Source: Phycisphaerae bacterium (GTDB lineage Bacteria; Planctomycetota; Phycisphaerae; JAAYCJ01). From it: a DNA stretch of 24,260 bases. The DNA is taken from contig JAAZAW010000364.1 of NCBI GenBank assembly GCA_012514125.1, positions 1 to 24,260 on the forward strand. Direction: 5' to 3'. A program made the translations under genes and the position numbers. The stretch's first letter is position 1; each line of letters starts with the position of its first letter. Shown here one piece after another: positions 5,964-13,143 of this stretch. Under the pieces are notes generated by a model. It did no database searches. It was given only the letters and a program-made list of their open reading frames with translations, and had not been told where the DNA came from.

Positions 5964-8096
5964 ATGTTTGGACCTTTTTTTCCATACGGATCGCAATATT
6001 ATCGTACGCCCAATCCACCGGAGAACGATTGGGAGCAGGATCTTCACCAGATAAAGGCTCAGGGCATGAACACGGTTCGCCTCTGGGCTATGTGGAGCCA
6101 GATTCATCGTGAAAACGACGAATTTGATTTTTCTCATCTTAATTGTCTGATGGCGTTATGCAAGGAAACTGGATTAAAGGCGTTGATTCAAGTCATTCTC
6201 GAAAACGCTCCCGCTTGGCTTGTACAAGAACATCCTGAGGCGCGTTATGTTGCCAATGACGGTCAAGCGATCGAGCCTATGGGGCGTCCTAATACACCGG
6301 GGGGCGGTTGGCCTGGGCTTTGTCTTGACAACGCAATTGCCGGCGAATCAGCGGAGAAGTTCATGATGGCGTTGGCTCGGCATTTTGCGGGGCATGAGGC
6401 CCTTTTGGGATATGATGTCTGGAACGAAATCTGGTTCGAGCTTGACGGTTATATTGGGAATCAGTATTACTGTTATTGTCCTGAAACCATTTGCGAGTTC
6501 AAAGTTTATTTGCGAAAGAAGTATCGCGATCTCGACGGTTTATCTCGCGCGTGGTATCGACAATATTCTTCATGGGATGAAGTGCTGCCGCCGAAATATT
6601 GGGGGGGTTATCCGGACTGGATCGACTGGATTCAGTTTCGTGTTGCCAATCAGGGCAGATTGCTTCGCTGGCGTGTGGAAACGCTTCGTCGGGCGGACGC
6701 CGGGGCATTGCTTGTTTCGCATGGTCTGCCCAATACGCTCAGTGGGATGGCGACACAACTTACGGACGATTGGCGGAATTCGCGTGAGGTGCAGATTTAT
6801 GGTCTTTCGTGTTTTCCGCTCTGGTTCAAGTATGACCCGACGGAGACGTTTAAAGTTCACGACATGGTTCGAGGTGCTTCGGGCGGCAAAACATTCTGGA
6901 CGGCGGAGATGCAGGCAGGACCTGCCGGTGAAGGTCTGACCCACAGCAAGACTCCGACTCCCAACGACCTGAAGCTTTGGAACTGGGTCAGTTTGGCGAC
7001 TGGAGCCAAGGGCATTCTTTATTGGCAATGGCGGCCTGAACTGTTGGGTCCAGAGTCGCCGGGTTTTGGATTGTGCCAGCTTGATGGATCTCCCGGTGAG
7101 CGAACGCGGACGGCTTCCTTTTTCGCACGATTGATTCATCAGCATGCTGAACTTCGCGAATCGTCGCCGATTCGGGGTGATGTTGCCATTGCGGTTGTTC
7201 CTGAATCGCAGATTTTTTGTCATGTTGCGGATCGAAGCGCCGGCAAATATGCACAGTCGATCAAAGGCATTTATCGAGCGTTGTCTCAGGCGGGATATCA
7301 GGTTGATTTTGTCAGGATGGATGAGATTACAGATTATCCTCTCCTTTATTTGCCGTTTCCTCTGATGCTGGAAGAAACAACCGCATCGGCACTTGTCGAG
7401 TATGTTCGCAACGGTGGGACGCTGATCTCGGAAGCTTGTCCTGCGCAGTTCGGGGATGGGGGATTCACCCAGGTTATCAGTCCGGGTTACGGTCTGCATG
7501 ACGTTTTCGGTGTTCAGGCGGCAGAAGGTCCGGAAAGTCTGGATGACGAAGTGCCCGCCATTCGATGGAACGAGCAAGATGTTGATTGCATTGTTCATCG
7601 ACAGCGATTGACTGCCACCGGTGCCACCATTCTTGCGGAATATTGCGACGGTGGTCCTGCAATTACCTGTCACACCTTCGGTCGGGGCAGGGCTGTTCTG
7701 ATCGGGACCTATCCGGGCATTGCGGCGGAATGGGGTTCGGGTGAATCGGCAAGGCTTCTTGTCGAGTTGGCCGGCTATGTCGGGATTCTGCCTCGCATCG
7801 AGGTTTCATCGCCGGATGTCCAGGTTCGTCTGCATCGGCATAGCTCCGGTGTCATCGCTTATGTTGTCAACACGACCACGGAAACAAAAAATATCACCTT
7901 TAAACTACGGTCGGTTTATGGCACGATTCTTCAGGGCGTCGATGTTCTCTTTGGTTCACCGATTCCATATTCGGAGGATGGTTTTGTCCTCACGCTCGGT
8001 CCGTGCGACGCAAAAGTGCTGCGACTGCCCAAGGTTGTCCATCTCGATTCTCATCATGAAGAAAACTCTCTTTTTTCGGAAAGGAATACGTTATAA
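5964..8096 (+). CDS. Beta-galactosidase, glycoside hydrolase family 42
   Basis: A 710-residue GH42 enzyme. GH42 enzymes hydrolyse terminal beta-galactosides (and sometimes arabinosides) with retention, using two Glu residues in a TIM barrel. Here the acid/base is E155 (GYDVWNEIWFE) and the nucleophile E315 (TFWTAEMQAGP). Early barrel motifs are also present (GMNTVRLWAMWSQI, LIQVILENAPAWL). Residues about 390-600 match the GATase-like trimerisation domain (YVRNGGTLISEACPAQFG), followed by a C-terminal beta domain. There is no signal peptide, so it probably acts on imported oligosaccharides in the cytoplasm. ATG 5964 is chosen because the frame's earlier ATG at 5832 precedes the promoter. The stop TAA directly touches the ATG of the dehydrogenase gene. 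Confidence 0.94.
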   Translation: MFGPFFPYGSQYYRTPNPPENDWEQDLHQIKAQGMNTVRLWAMWSQIHRENDEFDFSHLNCLMALCKETGLKALIQVILENAPAWLVQEHPEARYVANDGQAIEPMGRPNTPGGGWPGLCLDNAIAGESAEKFMMALARHFAGHEALLGYDVWNEIWFELDGYIGNQYYCYCPETICEFKVYLRKKYRDLDGLSRAWYRQYSSWDEVLPPKYWGGYPDWIDWIQFRVANQGRLLRWRVETLRRADAGALLVSHGLPNTLSGMATQLTDDWRNSREVQIYGLSCFPLWFKYDPTETFKVHDMVRGASGGKTFWTAEMQAGPAGEGLTHSKTPTPNDLKLWNWVSLATGAKGILYWQWRPELLGPESPGFGLCQLDGSPGERTRTASFFARLIHQHAELRESSPIRGDVAIAVVPESQIFCHVADRSAGKYAQSIKGIYRALSQAGYQVDFVRMDEITDYPLLYLPFPLMLEETTASALVEYVRNGGTLISEACPAQFGDGGFTQVISPGYGLHDVFGVQAAEGPESLDDEVPAIRWNEQDVDCIVHRQRLTATGATILAEYCDGGPAITCHTFGRGRAVLIGTYPGIAAEWGSGESARLLVELAGYVGILPRIEVSSPDVQVRLHRHSSGVIAYVVNTTTETKNITFKLRSVYGTILQGVDVLFGSPIPYSEDGFVLTLGPCDAKVLRLPKVVHLDSHHEENSLFSERNTL

Positions 8097-9050
8097 ATGA
8101 AAACCCGATCACTTGTTTTCAGGGGACCCGGGCGCGTTGAGATCGAAGATCAGGACGTTGCGCAGTTAGGTCCGAGGGACCTGCTCATTAAAACCCAGGT
8201 TAACGGTATCTGCGCGTTTGAGCTTCATGCCTTTACCGGTGAGCTTAAAATTGACTGGTTTCCTCTCGTCATGGGGCATGAAGCCGTCGGCATTGTTGCC
8301 GATACGGGTAAGGAAGTCCGGGAATTCAAAGCCGGCGACAAGGTCAGTACTCTTGGTTTTAGCAACTATCGTGATTTTTACACGATCGATCAAAGTCAGG
8401 CTGCCAAAATTCCACAGGATGAAATTCACTTTCATCACTGGCTTGGCGAACCTCCCGCCTGTGCCGTTAACGCGATTCATCTCCTTGAGCAGCACAACGT
8501 CGGCCATCGTGCCACGATTCTGGGGTGTGGTTTTATGAGGTTGCTTCTGGTTCAGCTTGGTGTTAAACGCGGCATGGATATTCTTGCGTATGATCTGAAC
8601 CCTGAACGACTGGAACTGGCCCGACAATTCGGCGCACGAATCGAGACTCCGGAGCCTAACTCACAGGACATCGTCATTGAATGTTCCGGCAGCGAAAAGG
8701 GGATTGCCTCGGCTGAGGAACTTACCCGTAATGGCGGCGTTTTGTGTCTTTTCGCCCATCATCTGCCCAATCGCCTGTGCAACACGGGGCTTTGGCACAT
8801 GAAGGGTCTGGACGTTTTGAATGCCACTCCCGCAGCTTCGCGAGATTGGACGCGTGATTTTCAGGAAGCGGTTCAGTACATCCACGAAGGGACTTTCAAC
8901 TTAAAGCCGTTGATCACGCACTCTTTCCCGGCGGACAAACCTCAGCAGGCATTGGAGTTCATTACCCGAAATCGTCCGAAAAGTTATATCAAAGGAGTTT
9001 TCACCTTTGATCCTCAGGTAAAAATCGATCATGGCTCCGAAGCGGCGTAG
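8097..9050 (+). CDS. Zinc-type medium-chain alcohol/sugar dehydrogenase
   Basis: A 317-residue MDR-superfamily oxidoreductase. The N-terminal GroES-like domain has the catalytic-zinc ligands C39 (NGICAFELH) and H61-E62 (MGHEAVG). The Rossmann domain begins at GCGFMR (143-148), where the third Gly of the GxGxxG dinucleotide motif is Arg, and continues with an Asp at the end of strand 2 (LAYDLNPERLELA), which suggests NAD rather than NADP. The four-Cys structural zinc loop is absent and the protein is about 30 residues shorter than typical sorbitol or threonine dehydrogenases. AAAGGAA precedes the start, and the gene abuts the GH42 stop (TAAATG). Co-transcription suggests oxidation of a sugar or polyol released by the GH42 enzyme; this is inferred from context. 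Confidence 0.9.
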   Translation: MKTRSLVFRGPGRVEIEDQDVAQLGPRDLLIKTQVNGICAFELHAFTGELKIDWFPLVMGHEAVGIVADTGKEVREFKAGDKVSTLGFSNYRDFYTIDQSQAAKIPQDEIHFHHWLGEPPACAVNAIHLLEQHNVGHRATILGCGFMRLLLVQLGVKRGMDILAYDLNPERLELARQFGARIETPEPNSQDIVIECSGSEKGIASAEELTRNGGVLCLFAHHLPNRLCNTGLWHMKGLDVLNATPAASRDWTRDFQEAVQYIHEGTFNLKPLITHSFPADKPQQALEFITRNRPKSYIKGVFTFDPQVKIDHGSEAA

Positions 9051-9070
9051 GTATCGTCGCATCTCGAAAT

Positions 9071-12000
9071 TTAAAGGACCTTCAACCAGATTTTGAATAC
9101 ATGACCTTCGATTTCAAACTCGGCGGCAGGATCGCCTTGGCCTGTATCGAACGAGATCGAAGCGGTGAGTGTTTCATTTTTGATGTACTCGCCCATTACT
9201 TCGATAACCGGTTTGATTTCCTGGGGTCCCTGCAAAGACAATTCGATACGGGCTTCGTAGGCGAGGTCCTTTTCTTTTCGTAATTGCTGGATGTGATGGA
9301 CCAGTTCGCGAGCCTGTCCTTCGAGGCGCAGCTGTTCGTCGATTTGTGTTTTCAAAACAACCAGGACGTCGGGGCCTTGCGCGGCGGCGAAACCTGGGTG
9401 AGACTGCAAGCCTATTTCCACTTCTTCGGAGCCAAGCTCCACTTGTTGACCTTCGACGGTTAAGGGGAATTTGCCCGTTGAAACGAGCAGTGTTCTTGCC
9501 TTGCCGCCGTCGATTGTCGTCAGGGCTTGTTTGATTTTCGGAGCGAGCGGACCGAATTTGGGGCCAAGGGCTTTGAAGTTTGGTTTGATGATATAATCGA
9601 CGTACTTGTTGGCTTGGGTGACAAACTTGACGTCTTTGACGTTCAGTTCTTCTTTGATCAAGTCGATGTACTCTTCAAGAATTTTCGCTTTTTCAAGATT
9701 GACCAGAACCAGTTCGACCTCGGCCAGTGGCTGGCGAACTTTGATCTTCTCTGCGGCGCGGGCGCTTCGGCCCAGGGCGATGACTTCGCGCACCAGCGAC
9801 ATGCGTTCGAGAAGTTCATGATTGATGAGCGATTCGTCCGCCATCGGCCAATCGGTAAGGTGAACACTTTCGGGGACCGATTCGCCGAGCTGGGTTCGCA
9901 GGAGGTTTTGATACATCGCTTCTGCGAAGAACGGCGTGAACGGGGCGAGTACCTTTGACAAAGTTGTCAAGCATTCGTAAAGGGTCCAATAGGCGTCGAG
10001 CTTGTCGGCGTCGATTTCCGATTTCCAGAAACGATTTCGCGATCGTCGCACATACCAATTGCTCAGAACATCGACAAATTCGCAGAGGCTGCCGGCTGCG
10101 GGATGAATCTGAAGCTCATCGAGACGGTCGGTGGTTTGTTTGATCGTTCGATGAAGTTCGGCCATGATCCAGCGATCCAGCGAACTTCGCTGTTGAATCG
10201 GGCGATACGAGTTTTTGCCCGCCGGGCCACTGCCGTTGGGTTCAAATTTATCGATATTGGCATAGATGATGAAAAAGCTATAGACATTATAAAGGCGAAT
10301 CAGAAATTCGCGTTGGGCCTCTGAAATGGCCGATTCGTCGAAACGGGCGGACGTCCACGGCGGTTGGGCGTAGTAGAAATACCATCGCATCGCGTCGGCG
10401 CCTTCCCGATCGAGGATTTTTCCGGGTTCGTCAAAATTGCGGAGACGTTTGGAGAGTTTTTTACCGTCTTTCCCGAGTACCAAACCCAGGACGATACAAC
10501 TTTTGTAGGGGTGCGGTAATGGCTTGTCTCCAAAAAGCAAGGTGCTGACCGCCAGGAGCGAATAGAACCAACCACGGGTTTGATCGATGGCTTCGGAGAT
10601 GAAATCCGCCGGGAAAAGGTTATTGAATGTTTCGGTGTTTTTATGCGGGTAACCCCACTGGGCAAAGGGCATACAGCCGCTGTCGAACCAGCAGTCGATT
10701 ACTTCCGGTGTGCGTTTCATTTTTGCGCCGCAATGGGGGCAGGTGATGGTTACCTGATCGATGAACGGTTTGTGGACCGCCATGTTTTCCGCGAGGGTCG
10801 GGTCAGCCGTCTGACGTTTGTTGAAATCGTCAAAGGCGTGTGAATTGGCTTGAAGAAGTTCTTTTTTCGAGCCATAGGCGTGCGTATAGCCACAGGCGGC
10901 GTTTTCGCAGATCCAAATCGGCAGCGGTGTGCCCCAGAAGCGTTCGCGGCTTAGTGCCCAGTCGATATTGTCGGCAAGGAAATTGCCGAATCGGCCATCT
11001 TTAATGTGTTCCGGCATCCAGTTGATGTGCTGGTTGTTGGCGATGATTTTTTCCTTGATCGCGGTGGTTTTGATGAACCAGCCTTCGCGGGCGTAGTAGA
11101 TCAACGGTGTGTCGCATCGCCAGCAGAAGGGATAGCTGTGCTTATAATTTTCTCGACGGAAGAGCAGGCCCCGTTCTTTGAGATCGGTGATGACCTTTGG
11201 ATCGACTTCCTTGAAAAATTGGCCCGCCCAGGGAGTCACTTCGGATTTGAATTTCCCGCGGGCATCGACCATCTGGACGACGGGCAGATCGTATTTTTGT
11301 CCGACGGCGTAGTCGTCGGCTCCAAAGGCCGGCGCGCAGTGCACAATTCCTGACCCTGTATCGAGTGTCACGAAATCCGCTTCGACAACATACCAGGCCC
11401 GTTTATTTGTGGTCGCGTAGGTATATAGCGGCTCGTATTCCATGCCGACGAGTTTTTCGCCGGGGAAGGTTTCCAGAATTTCGTATTCTTTTTTGCCCAT
11501 GACCTGCTTGACCAGAGGCTCAGCCATAATCAGAACTTCATCGCCGATTTTGACGCGGGCATAGGTGTAATCTTTTTTTACGACCAGAGCGACGTTTGAA
11601 ATGAGCGTCCACGGCGTTGTCGTCCATGCGAGAAGATATTCTTTCGGGTTTGCTTTGGTTCGAAAAGCCACGTAGATGCTGGGGTCATCGACATCTTTAT
11701 ATCCCTGTCCGACTTCATGGCTCGAGAGCACCGTCCCGCAGCGAGGGCAATAGGGGACGATCTTGTGGCCTCGATAGAGCAACCCTTTTTTGAAGATTTC
11801 GGAAAGCGCCCACCAGACTGATTCGACATAATCGGTGGAACAGGTCACGTAAGGATCGTTCATATCGATCCAGTAGCCGATGCGTTGGGTAAGCTGTTCC
11901 CATTGGCGAACATAGCGAAAGACGGAATCGAAACATTTTCGAACAAAAGGCTCGACGCCGTAGTCGAGAATCTGTTCCTTGCCGTCGATACCGAGTTCTT

Positions 12001-12292
12001 TTTCGATTTCAATTTCGACAGGCAGGCCATGGGTGTCCCAGCCGGCCTTTCGGAGGCACCGGAATCCTCGCATGGTCTTGTATCGCGGCAGGAGGTCTTT
12101 AATCACTCGTGTCAGGACATGGCCCGGATGAGGCAGACCGTTGGCGGTGGGCGGTCCTTCATAAAAGACAAACGCGGGAGCGTCTTTACGGTATTCGAGC
12201 GTCTTCTGGAATATTTGATTTTCATTCCAGAATTTGAGGATATTTTCTTCCGATTTGGGGAAATTAAAATCCGCCGGTATCGATTCAAACAT
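9071..12292 (-). CDS. ileS: Isoleucyl-tRNA synthetase, eukaryote-like (type II)
   Basis: A 1073-residue class I aminoacyl-tRNA synthetase that charges tRNA-Ile. It opens in the usual IleRS way (FNFPKSEENILKFWNENQIF). The HIGH motif is HPGH at 55-58 (GPPTANGLPHPGH); the KMSKS loop is KLSKR at 612-616 (GKDGKKLSKRLRNF). Length and the KxSKR form fit the eukaryote-like IleRS2 group rather than the shorter common bacterial IleRS1, which ends in a zinc-binding tail. Two CxxC pairs in inserted domains (CPRCGTVLSSHE, CPHCGAKMKRTPEVIDCWFDSG) are retained, as is the editing-domain sequence TTTPWTLISNVAL. The start is fixed by the conserved N-terminus; GAGG lies about 11 bases upstream. Monocistronic; converges with the dehydrogenase gene 20 bases away. 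No T-box leader is seen. Confidence 0.96.
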   Translation of the reverse strand: MFESIPADFNFPKSEENILKFWNENQIFQKTLEYRKDAPAFVFYEGPPTANGLPHPGHVLTRVIKDLLPRYKTMRGFRCLRKAGWDTHGLPVEIEIEKELGIDGKEQILDYGVEPFVRKCFDSVFRYVRQWEQLTQRIGYWIDMNDPYVTCSTDYVESVWWALSEIFKKGLLYRGHKIVPYCPRCGTVLSSHEVGQGYKDVDDPSIYVAFRTKANPKEYLLAWTTTPWTLISNVALVVKKDYTYARVKIGDEVLIMAEPLVKQVMGKKEYEILETFPGEKLVGMEYEPLYTYATTNKRAWYVVEADFVTLDTGSGIVHCAPAFGADDYAVGQKYDLPVVQMVDARGKFKSEVTPWAGQFFKEVDPKVITDLKERGLLFRRENYKHSYPFCWRCDTPLIYYAREGWFIKTTAIKEKIIANNQHINWMPEHIKDGRFGNFLADNIDWALSRERFWGTPLPIWICENAACGYTHAYGSKKELLQANSHAFDDFNKRQTADPTLAENMAVHKPFIDQVTITCPHCGAKMKRTPEVIDCWFDSGCMPFAQWGYPHKNTETFNNLFPADFISEAIDQTRGWFYSLLAVSTLLFGDKPLPHPYKSCIVLGLVLGKDGKKLSKRLRNFDEPGKILDREGADAMRWYFYYAQPPWTSARFDESAISEAQREFLIRLYNVYSFFIIYANIDKFEPNGSGPAGKNSYRPIQQRSSLDRWIMAELHRTIKQTTDRLDELQIHPAAGSLCEFVDVLSNWYVRRSRNRFWKSEIDADKLDAYWTLYECLTTLSKVLAPFTPFFAEAMYQNLLRTQLGESVPESVHLTDWPMADESLINHELLERMSLVREVIALGRSARAAEKIKVRQPLAEVELVLVNLEKAKILEEYIDLIKEELNVKDVKFVTQANKYVDYIIKPNFKALGPKFGPLAPKIKQALTTIDGGKARTLLVSTGKFPLTVEGQQVELGSEEVEIGLQSHPGFAAAQGPDVLVVLKTQIDEQLRLEGQARELVHHIQQLRKEKDLAYEARIELSLQGPQEIKPVIEVMGEYIKNETLTASISFDTGQGDPAAEFEIEGHVFKIWLKVL

Positions 12293-12628
12293 AATCTATC
12301 AACCTCGCCTTCTTTTCTACTATCTATTACTTTATGCCGTTCATCGCCCATGTTTCAAGGACGTTTAATACTATTTCCACATCCTTCTTGCGGGGGGGCA
12401 ATATCGTTGTACCCTTATTTTTCAGGTTCTTCTACCCTATAAGTTTTTTTGTTTTTGAGCCACGCCTGTATCAAATCAAATCTGTATAAGGCCGTTAGAA
12501 ACGGCATGTTTTTGTATTGGAGACATTGTAATCATCCGTTTGATCAAAAGAAAGCACGGTTTGGAGCATTTTCTCGATATAAATAGGCATAAAATGTGCA
12601 AAATACGGGGTTTTTTGTGTATTTTCTG
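12293..12628. other. Divergent intergenic region between ileS and the histone-fold gene
   Basis: The gap spans 12293-12721 and contains no coding frame with a ribosome-binding site. At 12491-12505 GCCGTT-AGA-AACGGC forms a perfect 6-bp stem with a 3-nt loop followed by ATGTTTTT, resembling a weak plus-strand terminator although no plus-strand gene precedes it; on the minus strand it lies about 200 bases before ileS. No convincing ileS promoter was found. Confidence 0.4.
12491..12513 (+). terminator. Terminator-like hairpin upstream of the histone-fold gene
   Basis: Perfect stem GCCGTT / AACGGC with AGA loop, followed by ATGTTTTT. Only weakly T-rich and without an evident upstream gene, so it may end a short transcript or serve another role. 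Confidence 0.3.
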
Positions 12629-12657
12629 TTGAAAAAATGTTAATTAATCTGTAAACT
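12629..12657 (+). promoter_or_regulatory. Promoter of the histone-fold gene
   Basis: TTGAAA (12629-12634) and TAAACT (12652-12657) with a 17-base AT-rich spacer. Transcription would begin near 12664, leaving a leader of about 58 nt that contains the GGAGG site at 12708-12712. Confidence 0.55.
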
Positions 12658-12721
12658 CAGGCTGTAAACGCAGTCTTTTCAGGCTTTCGTTTCATTTTAT
12701 AATTTCTGGAGGTAAACATTT

Positions 12722-12922
12722 ATGGCGAAAAAGAAAGCACCTGTAGTCAAAGAGGCGCTGGTTGTTGCCAGCAAAGTAAAAAACTACGTCCGTTCGAAAA
12801 AAATGATGACTTCGACCGACGCAGTGGCCGCTCTTTCCGACAAGATTTATGAATTGCTGGACGTTGCAATCGAACGTTGCAAAGCCAACAAACGGAGCAC
12901 ACTCAAGCCGCACGATCTGTAA
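12722..12922 (+). CDS. Bacterial histone-fold DNA-binding protein (66 aa)
   Basis: A 66-residue basic protein with a lysine-rich tail (MAKKKAPVVK) followed by a single histone fold of three helices: VVASKVKNYVRS (about 13-25), a long central helix TDAVAALSDKIYELLDVAIERCKAN (about 32-56) and a short C-terminal helix. The key pattern R58-S-T60-x4-D65 reproduces the R-x-T and Arg-Asp clamp spacing of archaeal histones (RKTI....D), and the whole resembles the short bacterial histones such as Bdellovibrio HBb. It should dimerise and bind DNA, so it is a likely nucleoid protein; whether it bends or coats DNA cannot be read. GGAGG lies 9 bases before the ATG, a strong promoter precedes and a hairpin terminator follows, consistent with high single-gene expression. 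An alternative is a DUF1931-like histone relative. Confidence 0.85.
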   Translation: MAKKKAPVVKEALVVASKVKNYVRSKKMMTSTDAVAALSDKIYELLDVAIERCKANKRSTLKPHDL

Positions 12923-12924
12923 AC

Positions 12925-12945
12925 CGGTGGTTTACACCGATTTTT
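12925..12945 (+). terminator. Rho-independent terminator of the histone-fold gene
   Basis: CGGTG-GTTTA-CACCG (5-bp stem, 5-nt loop) followed by ATTTTT starts 2 bases after the stop codon. A second T-rich stretch (TTTTTTT at about 12979) lies further on. Confidence 0.65.
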
Positions 12946-13061
12946 GGCGGGCCTGGCACGGATGTCGGGCCTGCTGCTTTTTTTACTTCTTTTAAGCTTT
13001 CCTTTCCTCTCCCGCGTGCTTATCGTTGAACAGGGCGATGCCTTCCTCTAAAGTGCGAGAC

Positions 13062-13090
13062 TTGAATTACTCGATTTTCGGGGATATATT
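13062..13090 (+). promoter_or_regulatory. Promoter of uvrA
   Basis: TTGAAT (13062-13067), 17-base spacer, TATATT (13085-13090; five of six to consensus). Transcription would start near 13097. No obvious LexA-type operator overlaps it, though lineage-specific SOS boxes could be missed. Confidence 0.5.
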
Positions 13091-13143
13091 TATTAATTTG
13101 TGAAAAAGCGATGAAAAAGGTACAGGGAAAGGTGGCCGACGAC

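Noticed and set aside
6570..7673. 367-codon open frame on the minus strand inside the GH42 gene
   Set aside because: It is antisense to a gene with complete GH42 motifs, has an Arg/Asn-rich composition and no ribosome-binding site; it is a shadow frame.
12293..12480. Possible T-box riboswitch before ileS
   Set aside because: No T-box consensus, specifier stem or antiterminator could be seen in the leader.
12698..12703. Perfect TATAAT just before the histone-fold gene
   Set aside because: It lies 5 bases before the ribosome-binding site, which would leave almost no leader, and the matching -35 position is poor. The promoter at 12629-12657 fits better.
13062..13110. SOS (LexA) box at the uvrA promoter
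   Set aside because: No CTG-N10-CAG or GAAC-N4-GTTC type palindrome overlaps the promoter; a lineage-specific box cannot be excluded.
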